Assembly (NCBI GenBank): GCA_000727475.1
Contig: KL647290.1
Span: 5,653,886-5,717,885 of the forward strand
Origin: Sarcocystis neurona
Taxonomy: Eukaryota; Apicomplexa; Conoidasida; Eucoccidiorida; Sarcocystidae
DNA: 64,000 nucleotides
Reading direction: 5' to 3'
Part shown: one piece after another, positions 44,847-55,476 of the stretch
How positions within the stretch are numbered: the stretch's first letter is position 1
Layout: each line of letters begins with the position of its first letter
Notes under the pieces: model-generated
Seen by the model: only the letters and a program-made list of their open reading frames with translations
Told to the model about the DNA's origin: nothing
The model's database searches: none
Program-made: the position numbers and the translations under genes

Positions 44847-46902
44847 TTAAACATTGCTGGAAAACGATCTCCTCAAATAATTTCGAGGAAACACATAGTC
44901 GCCGCTTGTCCTGCGGGTGTACTGGTGGACGCCGGCCATGACTCCTCGAATGTAACTTCCCGCGTTCAGGTACGACGTGCACCTCCCATGTACCTTTTTT
45001 GTCAGTAAATGTGTTCTGCTCGACATTTCTTTCGCGTCAATGAAGAAAACGCATTTTGCGTGGACGAGCCCGCACTGTTTCAGTTCCTTGGTACCTACTG
45101 TATTGTGCTGATCAGCAGCGGCAGACACCGTCCCGTGGTCACACGGGCATTTCTTTCCCGTGAGGTTTACCCTTTCTGTTCTCTTTTCTTTTTTTGCAGG
45201 CCTTCTTCCAATTTCCTTTCTCCCGCATTCTCGTGGCCCCTTCCTGCTTCTACACAGGCTCTTCCGTCCCTCCCCTTCCGCATCTGTTCCTCTGTCCCGC
45301 ATCGGTTTTCCCGGCTTGCTTCTTCGTTTCACCACCTTCTTCTCCGTCGTTGTGCGCCCCATTCAAAGACTTTAGCATTTCCTGGCGTAGCGCTATTCTT
45401 CTCTCCAACAGGCAGTATAGATATCTTTTTATTCAACGTTTGCGTAAATCTTCGGACCTGCCTGCGTGCGTAAATGCCTCCTCCTCTCCTTCCACGTTCG
45501 ATTTCTGTCACCTACGACACAGAAAAAAGACTTTCACCCGCACAGACACACGCACAACATATTGCCGTGAAATCTGAGACTGAGTTGTGTATGCATGCCT
45601 TTCTTCCCCTCTTCAGATAATCTCCCTTCCTCGCACGTAGGTTAGCGTTAAAAAGCCGAAAAATATACGTGCAATTTGCCCTACGTACGTATCGCCACAC
45701 ACGTCGGTGCCGGGCAAAGGAGTAGGAAGGGCATGAACCAGCAAATAACATTCTCTGCGCACCAGCTCTTCCGTATTCTCTTCGACGCTTGTTCTTTTCC
45801 TTTGTTCTCCCCTCACAAATAGGAGCTTCTTTTCCCGCCATTTCTGTTCCCGTAGGGTTACTGTCATCTCTTTGCTGACGCCTTGTCTTCCTTACCTTCT
45901 CTTCTCCCCTTTTCTCCCAACATTTATAGACGCCCACAAATATCCACCACCGCATACATCTCTCTATATACTCGACCCTACACATACGTATATACGTATA
46001 TACGTATATATATATATATATATATGTATAGCTGCAGCGACGGGATGCGTACGTGTATGTATATATACGTCAAGAGGCGCCTTCTTTTTGACGATCTCTC
46101 TTTGATTTTTTCTTCCTTTTCCACTTCTAAAAACGTTGCTGCTTTCCTCTCTTCTTCGGTGTACTCTCCCAACACCGTTTGTAGTTCTTTCGTCTGCGTC
46201 TCTTCTCCGACCGCTGTTCTTTGCGCCCGCTACTTTTTTCTTCGTCCGTCTCCTTGCCGTTTGCTTCTTCTTTGTGTCTGCCGACTTCCACGCTCCCCCC
46301 GTTTTCCTTCTAACGACTTCTCCTTCTTCCGTTTCTTTTCCGTTTTTCGCTGACTTCTCCCCCATTTTTTCTTGTCGGGACTTCTCAGTCTCTTCTGTCT
46401 TCTCTTCTTTTTGTTCATCGCCTGCTTTTCTCAGAAAAGAAGACGTTTCTCCTGCCCCCAAATCGCCCCTGTCTTTCCTGTTTTTTCTCAAGTTGCCTGT
46501 CCTTCCTCGTCCGTTGCTTTCGTCTACATTTCCTTCTCTCCGCTGCCTGCAGCAGCAGCGGCCCCCACCAGCAACAGCAGGTTGCTCGATATCGTGCTGC
46601 TTTAGCTGCTGCTGCTGCTGTGTTGCTGTTATCTCGTTCTTTGCTGAATGTTCAAAGCAGCAGACATCATTTTCCCTACTCCTTTCGAGGAGTTCTCCCG
46701 CCGCCGGTTCTTCTGACTTTTCTTCTATATTGACCTGCTGCCGCTCTCGCAGGGGCGGTTTTGCTACTGCTGCTGCTGCTTCTTTGGCTGCTGACCGACG
46801 CGCCGCTGCGTCTCTGCTCTCTCCTGCGGTGCTGCTGCTGCTGCTACTCGTGTGCTGAAGCAGCAGCTGTTTCGGTTGCTTTTCTTGCTGCTGCTTTCGC
46901 GA
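44847..46902 (-). CDS. Lys/Glu/Arg-rich gene with poly-Ser and poly-Gln, unknown function
   Basis: A minus frame opens at 46902 just after a TGA and stays open to a GTATAT donor after 46069. It begins Gln/Lys-rich, has a six-Ser run, an Ala run, KSEEPAAGELLERSREND, a five-Gln run, QLKQHDIEQP, and a long Lys/Glu/Arg tail (KKKQTARRRTKKKVAGAK) that would act as a nuclear localisation signal (inference). A phase-0 exon starting at 45913 continues basic (EEKVRKTRRQQRDDSN). The same DNA in another frame reads REQKWREKKLLFVRGEQRKR, also coding-like. A last open stretch, 45362-44847, ends SYLNAGSYIRGVMAGVHQ and further, at TAA. No ATG was found at the 5' end, so an upstream exon is expected. Confidence 0.45.
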
Positions 46903-47032
46903 TCATCCGCGCTGCTCCTCTCCACCTCTTGCTGTTGCTCGCTCCTCTACCGCTGCTCCGTCCTCTTTTTCTTCCTTTTATGCTTCTTTGCGTGGACCGC
47001 CTGCTCTCCCCGCCGCCGCTGCGAGCTGCGCC

Positions 47033-47323
47033 ATGACGAACGGCAGCACCCTCAGAAAAAGCCGCGCGGCTGCCGGCGGCACTGCTGCAGGAGCCCCAGA
47101 AAGCAGCAGCCGCGCCCCAGCACGGGGACCTGCAGCAGAAGCAGCAGCAAAAACAGAATCAGAAGCAGGGACGGGGGTACTGCAACAGCAGCAGCAGCTT
47201 GAGAAGAGCACGTCCAGCAGGAGTCTGAAGCAGCAGAGCAAAGCCGCCGACGGCACTGCAGCACCGCCGACGGTTCTTCCGGCGATGCTCGCGTCAAATA
47301 TGCGACTTCTGACGTTGAAGTAA
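47033..47323 (+). CDS. Ala/Ser/Gln-rich 96-codon ORF (strand uncertain)
   Basis: ATG at 47033 (GCGCCATGACG) to a stop at 47323, reading MTNGSTLRKSRAAAGG, then Ala/Ser-rich, a five-Gln run, and LPAMLASNMRLLTLK. The antisense frame 47355-46978 is also open and contains FDASIAGRTVGGAAVPSAAL, in the same orientation as the gene at 46.9-44.8 kb, of which it could be an upstream exon. The composition alone does not decide. Confidence 0.33.
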   Translation: MTNGSTLRKSRAAAGGTAAGAPESSSRAPARGPAAEAAAKTESEAGTGVLQQQQQLEKSTSSRSLKQQSKAADGTAAPPTVLPAMLASNMRLLTLK

Positions 47324-47469
47324 TTCTCCTCTCTTTTATTTATCTGCTGTCTCATTTATCGCTGCAGCCTCTCCTGGCTGAGGTGTACATCTTTTCACCG
47401 AAAGCTCGGCACGCGCAACTCAGTCGTGTCTCCTCAGCTTATGGCAATTGCGGCTGTATAATCTTTCCT

Positions 47470-48320
47470 CTTCCCTATATATACCTATACGTGTATGTAT
47501 ATATATATATATATGTGTGTATACGTATAGATGTGTGTACATCTATATGTGTGTGCTGAAAAAATTGTGGCTGTACTATCTTTACGTATGTCTTTCTCCC
47601 CAAATACGTAGGCCTTCTCCTACCTAATATATATATATATGCATGTGTATACATACGTATATATATGGATATATATATATATATATATGTGCACATTAGA
47701 CATATACATATATATAAAACAACGTGTGGATCTCTTGTACTCATGTCTCCTTCTCCAATTACGTAGGCCGTCGCCTAACCACACGTACATATATATATAC
47801 ATATATATATATATATGTATACATATTAATCTATATATGTGTGTGTGTATACGTATATATATATATCTGAATATTGATATACTTCTGTGGACACCGGTGT
47901 TTTTGTCGATGAGACGGGAGTGGCGTCCATGTTGAAATGTGTGGAGAGGAAACTTCTGCACAGCTGCTGCCTCTTTGTGTGTATATCCGTTTGCATGCGC
48001 GTGAGTATACCACGAGAAATAAGCTGCCTCTCTCTCTTTTCACATATATACATATATATAGAGAGAGGAAAATATGTGTTGTGTTTTCGGCGTCCTCTGC
48101 CTATTTTGGGGGACTTTCTCCACACAGAAGCAATACCAGAGCCTCTTTGCAAGCATATATATATATATATTGCCCACCTGTGTGTGTGCCTACGTCTACG
48201 TGTATACAAATATATACAGTATATATATACGTATATATATATATATATTAGACGCATGCGTCATCGGTGGAAACATATATATATATTATATAAATGTATG
48301 CGGGCATGCACACATGTATA
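47470..48320. repeat. TA-rich microsatellite block
   Basis: Several pure TA runs (47.50, 47.63, 47.67, 47.80 kb and around 48.15 and 48.24 kb) separated by TATACGTATA and GTGTGTAT sequence. A segment with GGCCTTCTCCTACC and a second with GGCCGTCGCCTAACC about 150 bp apart suggest a local tandem duplication. No gene supported. Confidence 0.6.
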
Positions 48321-48469
48321 TGATACGTGTAGACATGTATGCGTAGGAAGGTGGCGATGCATCCGCTCTTGCAGGGAGGATAGTTGCTGGCAGCGGCTTC
48401 TTTATTTCCAGAAATGACGAGGATGGTGTTCCCCGTATATTCGTGTGTTTTTGGCCTTGTGCGTTTTCA

Positions 48470-48760
48470 GTGTCTTTGTGTCTGTCTGTGTCTCCCTGTC
48501 TCCGTGTCTCCGGCCGTCGTCTGCTGCAGAGGAGACACGCGTCCCTCTGTGCGGAAGAAAAAAGTGTGGGGTGGTGGAGAACGCCTACAAGAACGAGAAA
48601 GTGGAGACTGCTGTTGCTGCTCGCTGCAGATCTTTGCCCGTCTCTCCATTTCCTGAGAAAATGCGTATTATCCCTTCCCCGTCGCTGTCTCCGTGTCTCC
48701 CTGTCTCCGTGTCTCCCTGTCTCCGTGTCTCCGTCTGCGTTTCTCTGAATTGGCAGCACC
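48470..48760. repeat. (TGTCTCCG/TGTCTCCC) short tandem repeats
   Basis: Two clusters, at about 48.48-48.51 and 48.68-48.74 kb, of TGTCTCC units read on the plus strand. Related GGAGACA units occur in opposite orientation at 50.05-50.08 and 50.26-50.29 kb. Confidence 0.6.
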
Positions 48761-48849
48761 CCACACGAAGAAATCTTCGTCATCTTCACTCTCTCACCGC
48801 TGCTCGTTTCTCCTACAAACTGCTTCTCAAATGTATACAAATATATGTA

Positions 48850-49245
48850 TATGTATTTATATACACGCTGGTCTTACATGTGTGTGTAGAACTGCGGTTC
48901 ACGTATCTCCATATACATATATACACACGCACTCACTGCATTCTATTTACGTATAGATGTATGGACACACTGCATTTTTCCTCCGTATATATATATGTGT
49001 ATATATGTGTATACTCTCCTTGTCATATTTGGATATGTACACACACAGTTTTCCACATACATAGATATACACTGGTTTTCACATTCATCCATATATATAT
49101 TTGTCTACACTCTGCTTTCCATACATACATATATGTATATATATATTTACTCTACTATATATACATATCTCTATACGTCTATATGTTTGTCCAGACTTTG
49201 CTTAATATGTATGGATACACTGCTTTTCATATATATGTGTCTTTG
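48850..49245. repeat. Degenerate satellite with CACTGCNTTTYCATAYATA motif
   Basis: Six or so diverged copies of a motif resembling CACTGCTTTTCATATATA, each separated by TA/CA microsatellite, spaced irregularly by roughly 40-70 bp. One plus frame is open through the array and reads Tyr/Ile/Thr/Leu-rich repeats; this looks like a by-product of the repeat. Confidence 0.5.
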
Positions 49246-49754
49246 GCGGCTGAGGTATGTAAAGCTGTATAGAGCAGAGCGACACCTTTTGTGAAGCAAG
49301 AGAGAAGGAAAAGAGGGCCAAAAAGACTGATATGTGTACTTTCCCCTCTTCTGGGCGTATATCTTGAATATACCGCGGTGTGTCTGTCCTTCTCTTGAGG
49401 TCTGTATAAGTGCAGTATATCTCCGTGTGCACTGTAAGTGGTAAATAAACATCTGCGTGGCTTCGTCTGTGAGCGCAGCAGGACGCAGACCCGCCCCTCT
49501 GTATGTGAGTGTGTGAGTGTGTGGAGAAGATTTCCCTTTTCGAGAGTGTATGTGTCTGCTGTCGACTTCCCTCCCTTTCCCCTCTCTTCTGCAAGGTCCG
49601 CTGTTTTGTTTGCACGCAGACACGCCCACCTTCGCGCGTGTCTCCGTAGACTCCGGGAGACGCCGAAGGGAGAGGAAAGTCGCGGGGAAGAGAAGAGTGT
49701 CGATATTGGGGAAAGGTGTTGCTGCTTGTGCTGCTGTGTCGTGAGGAAGTCCCT

Positions 49755-49894
49755 TCATAAAAGGAGCTTCTCGCTTTGTGCTGCCCGTGCAGCCGCCATC
49801 TCAGCGCCGTCGTCGCGGGGAGCACTGCAGGCGTCCTCGGACTCGAAGGACTTTCCGGTAGCGTTTTCTTCCCAGCAGAAGAAGTGGCACACTC
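49755..49894 (-). CDS. Terminal exon candidate of a minus-strand gene
   Basis: After the acceptor CGCAAGTAGTGCAG one frame reads CWEENATGKSFESEDACSAP and ends MAAARAAQSEKLLL with TGA at 49755. A second frame of the same DNA (Ser/Thr/Pro-rich, KTLPESPSSPRTPAVLPATT) stays open beyond it towards 49.2 kb. No upstream exon is proved; microsatellite sequence lies immediately upstream on the minus strand (50.0-50.45 kb). Confidence 0.33.
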
Positions 49895-50032
49895 CTGCAC
49901 TACTTGCGCAGCAGTCGTAGAAAATACGTATTCATTAGGTAGCCTCATACATGTATCTGCACTCCCCACTTTCACAAAAGATAATTCTCGTCCTGCACAC
50001 AGAGAGAAACGGGAAGAGAGAGACACATACAT

Positions 50033-50450
50033 GCAGAGAGAGAAAAGGAGACACGGAGACAGGGAGACAGGGAGACACATGGAGGTATATGTATACATAC
50101 AGAGACTCACATACACATATATATCTATATATATTTGGATATATACGTGTGTATACAGAGAACGAGAGGGACATACATATATATATATAATATACAGAGA
50201 GATGGAGGGGAAGAGAGAGACATACGTATATACATGTATATGCAGAGAGAGAGAGAACGGGAGACAAGGAGACAGGGAGACACATGTATACACATGTAGG
50301 TATATGTATACATACAGAGACACACATATATATGGATATGTACGTGTTCTACAGAGAAGTAGAGGGACACACACACACACATATATAGATAAGAGAGAAA
50401 GAGAGAGAAACATAGACGCGTATATGTGTAAACATTTGTAGATTTGTCGG
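50033..50450. repeat. Imperfect ~210-bp tandem duplication of mixed repeats
   Basis: Two consecutive blocks share the order GCAGAGAGAGA, GGAGACAGGGAGACA, GGTATATGTATACATACAG, TATATGGATAT, and an A/G-rich end. The landmarks recur 209-215 bp apart (50033 and 50242; 50084 and 50299). It is followed by TATATAGATAAGAGAG sequence. Confidence 0.65.
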
Positions 50451-50469
50451 TAGAGAGATGTACAGTTGT

Positions 50470-52295
50470 TAATTGAGGTGTGCAGACGAAAATGTATAAA
50501 GATACACACATACGTGTGGCCATGTGTTGTGAGTCCTGATGCAAGCTGCTGGTTCGACTGCGTAGCAGCAGAGAAGCAACGAAGAAGAGACAGCAGCTCT
50601 CGCTGCGTCGATTCGTTTCCGTCCTTTTCTGCTGTTAAGAAGAACAGGCACCTCTCGTTGTGCCAGTGTTCGCTTTCCCAGATTTTCTGCTGTCTTCTCT
50701 TTTTTCTCCCCTTTTTCGCCTTTTCTACGCTCTTTTTCTTTTCCCCTCTGTCTTCTCCTTTTCTCCCCCGTCCACTCTTTCGTGCTGTCACGACTTCGCG
50801 GTTCTCTCGCTTGTCGTTTGCTGTCTTTTTCCCACCTTTTTCTTCTTCGAGTATTCGTTTTCGGTTTTCTCATCGCGTTCTTCTGTTCTCTTCCTTCGTT
50901 TCGACAGCAGCTTCCCTTCTTCGGTATTTTCACTTCCCTCACACTTCGTGAAGTTCCCGCTTTCCCGTCGTTTCATCTCCTTCAAGCATCTGCTGAGATC
51001 TGCTCTCCCCAGCGCTTCTCTTTTCTTTCGCTTCTTCTCTTCTACGTCTTCCTCTTTTATTGCTGACCCCTTCCCGGCATCTTCGCTACCTTCCCTGTCA
51101 GTTTTCTTTTTGCTCTCCCTTTTCTTCCTTTTCTCTTTTTCCGTCTCCTCTTTCTTGGTTCGTCTCTGCTTTCGTTTTCTCCCTTTTCTCGGTTTTCGCT
51201 ATTTTTTCTTGTCCTCGGATGTCTTCTCCTCCTTTCTCCTCCGCTCTCCTCGTCTCCCCTTTTCTCTCTTTTTACTTTTCCTCCCTTTTTCCGCTTTCCT
51301 TCTTCTCTTTTTGGTCTTCTTCTTCTCTCCCGCAGTCATTCTTCCGGTGTTTTATGTGAAGTTCTCTTCACAGTCCTTCTCGCTCCGTCGTCATCTGCTG
51401 CTTCAATTTCCTTTCTGTTTTTGCCTGCGCTGCTGCCTCGGTTCCCGTCTGAATTGTTTCCAGATTTCCTGGCCGTATTGATTCTCTTTTTCCCCGCGTT
51501 CTTCTCCTCTTCACTTTCCGCTATTTTCCTCAAACATTTCCTGTTCCTTCTCTTCCCGACTGCCGTCGGCAGTGCCTGTGTGTCTGCTGTTCATTGGACT
51601 TTTCTCCCTTTTTTTCCGTTGCCTCGTCTTCTTTGTGTGGGACGTCTTTTGTGCTCCTTCTATTCTTGTTGGTTTTTTTCTTACCGTTCTCCTTCTTGTT
51701 CACTGTACTACTTCGTGGTGTGAGTTTTCCTCTTTTGCTTCTTCATCGACTCCGCCGCTGTTCGACCTTCAAATTTCTTCTCTGTTCCCGACCTCCTCGC
51801 TCTTCGCCCTTCCGTTTCTTCATCCCCTCCTCGTCTTCTTCTTCCCTTTTCTGCCGGTCCCGCTCCAATTTCTTTTGTCCTGCTGTTCTTCGTGAGCCAG
51901 CGCTCTCTGCCATATATGTCGGTTTCCCGCTGTTCCTCGTCACTTGCTTTCCGACTTCTTTTCCCTCTGCCCTCTCTGTCCTCCTCGTCCATTCCTTGCA
52001 GCTCCCTCCCCTTCCTCTTTTCCACGATTTCGGCCTTTGTTCGACGCGCGTCTTTATTCGTCGTTTCTCCAGTTTTTTCTCGTTCTGCCGACTTTTCAGG
52101 CTTTCTGGCGTTCATTTTCTTCACGCTGCTCGGCGGCGCGGTGATAGCCGCGGTCGAAGCAAAATTCAGTCCTCGGGACTATTTCGTCCGTCCCCAGGAA
52201 ATCTTCACTTCGAGCTTCTTTACCGCAACTCTCGTGAGAAACCACTTTCTCTATATATCTCACACCTCGTCGTAGGGCACTCCTGCTATTGCTGA
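50470..52295 (-). CDS. Purine-rich tract with Lys/Glu/Arg-rich open frames (candidate gene)
   Basis: The minus strand is strongly purine-rich and contains several overlapping open frames of Lys/Glu/Arg composition, for example RRTKAEIVEKRKGRELQG near 52.0 kb, RKIAESEEEKNAGKKRINTA near 51.5 kb and AMRKPKTNTRRRKRWEKDSK near 50.85 kb, with donor-like GTAAGA at about 51690. Such charged proteins are common in coccidia, but a purine-biased strand yields this composition by chance, so the exon structure is unresolved. The plus strand gives Phe/Ser/Leu-rich frames that are less protein-like. If coding, it would be co-oriented with the minus genes at 44.8-49.9 kb. Confidence 0.3.
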
Positions 52296-52379
52296 TACTG
52301 CCGCTGCTCGTATTTCTGCTGCTGGGCCTCCTACATCGATCCCTGCTGTCCTTCTTCTTGTTACACGCCTCTTCCTGAT

Positions 52380-53480
52380 GCTGCTCTACTTATACGTACA
52401 CGTATGTGTATATGTATGTATGGCTGTATGTATGTATATATTCACACATATACATATATATATATATATATATGTGGAAGAGTTTTCCTTGAGTGGGCCT
52501 TGTGTGTATGCGTCTCCCTCCTCTTGTGCGAGTCGATAAAGCTTCTTCTTTTTCCCTTCTTTCCGCATTTTCCTTTTGTCTTTCTCTCTTTCGCGCTTTC
52601 TCTTTCGTGCCTCTCTTTGATTTTCTTTTTCTCTTTCGAAGAAAAATTGACTCCCTCGTTCCACTGTGAACTTCTGTGGTGCTTCCTCGTCTTTTCTTGT
52701 GTGTGTGTGTGTGTGTGTGGGCTGCTTTGCAGACTTTCGTTCTCGTATGGACCCTCGTCTACAACGCCGTCTACATTTTTTGAAGAAAAGAAAGTTCTTC
52801 GGTTTAGCTTTTGACCGCCGCTGCCTCACACGTGGGTGTGGGAAATTCTGCTTTTCAGCAGGATCACGCCTCTTCTCACTTATACGTGTGTACACGTATG
52901 TATGTCTCTCTTCGTGTTCCTCTTTCTTTTAGTTTCCTACGTAACGTAGAATCTCACACAGTAGGTGAATAACATACTTCTGCGTCCTTATACGTATGCA
53001 CGTGTACGTACCTACCTACACAGACAAGTGTTCACCTGTAGAAACATATGTTCGTGCAGGTATTTAGCGGCTGTTGCTATGTAGTGGTGCCCTTGTTTTT
53101 ACAGCAGTACATTCCTGCGGTGGATAATATTTCGCTGTGGACAAATTATATATGAATATGAACTGATACTGTGGTAGACGTGCACATATATGTTGAACGT
53201 CCTAGTGTACGTACACTACATACGATTTTAGACTGTGGCTCCTCGTTGTGCAAAAAACTCTGTACTTTGGCACCTAACACGCATACACACCTCTCATGTA
53301 TGTCTCCAGTAATATATGTGTATATATACATATATATCTGTCTAAATTGACTGGTTTTCCTATCCACCTGTACGTACATATAAATGTATTGTATGCATGC
53401 TTACAGGGTGTAGAAGTGTTTCCTTGTGTTTCTTGTATGTGTACATGAATACACATACACGTATATTCTTACCACTCGCG
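52380..53480. repeat. End of repeat-rich segment; weak minus exon candidate
   Basis: TA/TATG microsatellites at 52.39-52.48 and 53.15-53.34 kb and a TG run at 52.70 kb. Between them the minus strand at about 52.70-52.47 kb is open with DEEAPQKFTVERGSQFFFER followed by Lys/Arg/Glu-rich sequence, possibly one exon. After 53.48 kb the microsatellites become sparse. Confidence 0.4.
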
Positions 53481-53743
53481 TAGGTGAGGGGTACGTTTGT
53501 GCAACCATTGAAATGTACATGGAAAGACGCGTAAATAAAGCGTTTTCCGTGCTGCCCCTGACTCTGTTGTACACGTGTCTGAGGAAGGGGCAGTGCTGTT
53601 ACACGTGGGGACCGAAGAATTCTGTGTACACGGATGATACGAGCTCCACAAGAAAAGTTCCGTCAATAATTTTCTCAGATGCCCACCACACTTTGCAAAT
53701 GAGCCTCGCGTGAAAAACACGAGGATACGCTGTGGTGCAAGCA

Positions 53744-53971
53744 CCGCCGACATCTGAAGCTACTGCTGAAAAAGTTGGAAGCGGGTTTTTGCCTGCCGTC
53801 TTTGAGACGCGTACTAAGAAGTGTACTACTACGAAGGGTAACCCGCAGTGTTGTGTGTTTAAAATGCGCGCTAGAAGCTACCGCCTGGCGCTGCTTTCGT
53901 CTGTGTTTCAACTCACAAAGTCAGAACACGTGGAAGAAGTGAAGGAGCTTGTTTTCTTCACAGCGAGCTGA
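53744..53971 (+). CDS. Terminal exon candidate, plus strand, unknown function
   Basis: The plus frame reads SEATAEKVGSGFLPAVFETR, then KKCTTTKGNPQCCVFKMRAR, and ends VEEVKELVFFTAS with TGA at 53971. A weak acceptor lies just upstream (GTGGTGCAAG). Three Cys residues are clustered. The antisense frame 53911-53675 is also open but Arg/Ser-rich. No partner exon is proved. Confidence 0.33.
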   Translation, partial: PPTSEATAEKVGSGFLPAVFETRTKKCTTTKGNPQCCVFKMRARSYRLALLSSVFQLTKSEHVEEVKELVFFTAS

Positions 53972-54571
53972 CGAACAGAAGCTGAAAAGTCGCCATGGCT
54001 TTGGACACATGTGTCCACGAGGAAAGAGCGACGATAATTCGCTTAAAACGCTCACCAGGCAGCGCTTCAAGGTGAAAGACACATTTTAACACGAATATGC
54101 CGAGTGAGGAGCTACGTTGAATACAACGGAAATCCCATACGTACGTTCCGCGGAACATCACGCTCGTTTAAACACATACCCCCCGCAACAGGACGGGGTA
54201 CTCGAGAAGTTTTCAGATATATATATATATATATATCGGTGACATGTGTAGATGCAGGTGGCGGGTGCACTGATGTAAACGTGCTGTCGTCTGTGTACGT
54301 GCTAAGGCACATACGAGACGTTGTCGTATACGAAGCCACGGTCGGGAATGGTGGAATTGCTTATAGTGTACGTTTCAACTTCCGTAATGGTAACGAGTTA
54401 ACATGTGAAGTACTCTGCAGCTGTAAAGGAAATCTCCCACATGTAGACTCTCATGACGTCTGCGCTTGTACATGAAGCACTTTGCGTTACTGAGGGAAAC
54501 AGAGTTTCGGGACGTACGTATTTCAAACAGCGCTTTGTAGGCATAACCGTTGCCTACACTGTCTGGAACTG

Positions 54572-54950
54572 CTATCTCCGACGTTTGGAGGCCGTGCCCT
54601 GGAGAGAGAAACACGTAAAGAGGCCGAATTCCGCATTGCGACGAACAGTCCTCTAACCCAAAAGAATCCTACCGTGAGGATCTCTTTGATACATCGCGAC
54701 ATACGGCCATTACGCGATAGTGCTAAGAGCAAGTCCAAACAAGCGAAACTACAAGGCGTCTCACGATTATCCTCAGTTGCTATGAGCAAGGCAGTTATTT
54801 CTATCAAGAACAGCAGACTTGTTCTTGCGAAGTCCCCCGCAAAGTAAGGTCGGTCTTCGCTGACACCCAAGCTAGTTTTCGTGAAAGAGATGCAAGCGAA
54901 GGGGCATCTTACTGGTTTTTTTTGTTCTTCCGACAGCTCAAATATCACGC
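54572..54950 (-). CDS. Three-exon 3' end of a gene, unknown function
   Basis: Minus exons 54950-54913 (acceptor CGCTTATTCTCAG, VIFELSEEQKKP, donor GTAAGA), 54771-54673 (33 codons, FACLDLLLALSRNGRMSRC, donor GTAGGA) and 54598-54572 (acceptor TTTCTCTCTCCAG, GTASKRRR then TAG). All junctions agree in phase. The acceptor of the middle exon is chosen for phase; a slightly earlier AG (TGCTCATAG) has a better tract but breaks the frame. The tail is basic. The helical middle exon suggests a globular protein. The 5' exons lie above 54.95 kb and were not found. Confidence 0.5.
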
Positions 54951-55476
54951 CTGAGAATAAGCGCTGACGCCTAACGCGAACGGCAGTGCATACGCAATAC
55001 GCTCGTGGAAAATAGATTTTCTTCGAGTAAGGCATCCGCAGAACTACTCTCAAGAGGCAAGGCGCGATGTTTTTCTCTACATTGCAGCATTTTAGACACT
55101 CAGGACATTGTAGCAGAAGAGAGTGTCTCGTTTCCAATGTTTATCCGTATCTTACGGAGCCAGCACGGGAGAGTGCATTTCTCAATGATTCGATAAACAC
55201 AGCCACTGACTAGTGGCACTAAAAGTCGTGAGTTCTGTGGGATACGCGTGGGCAGTTTCTCACAAAAAAGGTTGAAGGGCTTCAACCATAAGGTGATCTC
55301 CGGGCATCATGCGAAGAGTCTTCCTTGTTTTCGCCTCTAATTAAGATATATATGTTTATAGTTGAATAAGGCGCTGAGGAGTGCAAACGAGAGCTTGTCA
55401 GTAAAAACCTTACACATTAGGCAGCCGGAACCCACTGTTACCATGAAACATTGCAGTCTAAGGCAGATTTTCAATT

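Noticed and set aside
48680..48745. Telomere-like repeat
   Set aside because: The TGTCTCC units do not match the TTTAGGG-type repeat known for coccidia, and the clusters are short and internal.
48445..49272. Plus 275-codon frame, Ser/Pro then Tyr/Ile-rich
   Set aside because: It follows the TGTCTCC repeats and the degenerate satellite; no splice signals or protein-like segment.
49202..50791. Minus 529-codon frame
   Set aside because: Its middle third is translated microsatellite and the tandem duplication. Only the short exon candidate at 49894-49755 was kept.
50660..51481. Plus 273-codon Phe/Leu/Ser-rich frame that resembles a membrane protein
   Set aside because: The composition is that of a pyrimidine-rich strand throughout, with no alternation of loops and spans. 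The opposite strand gives equally long charged frames.
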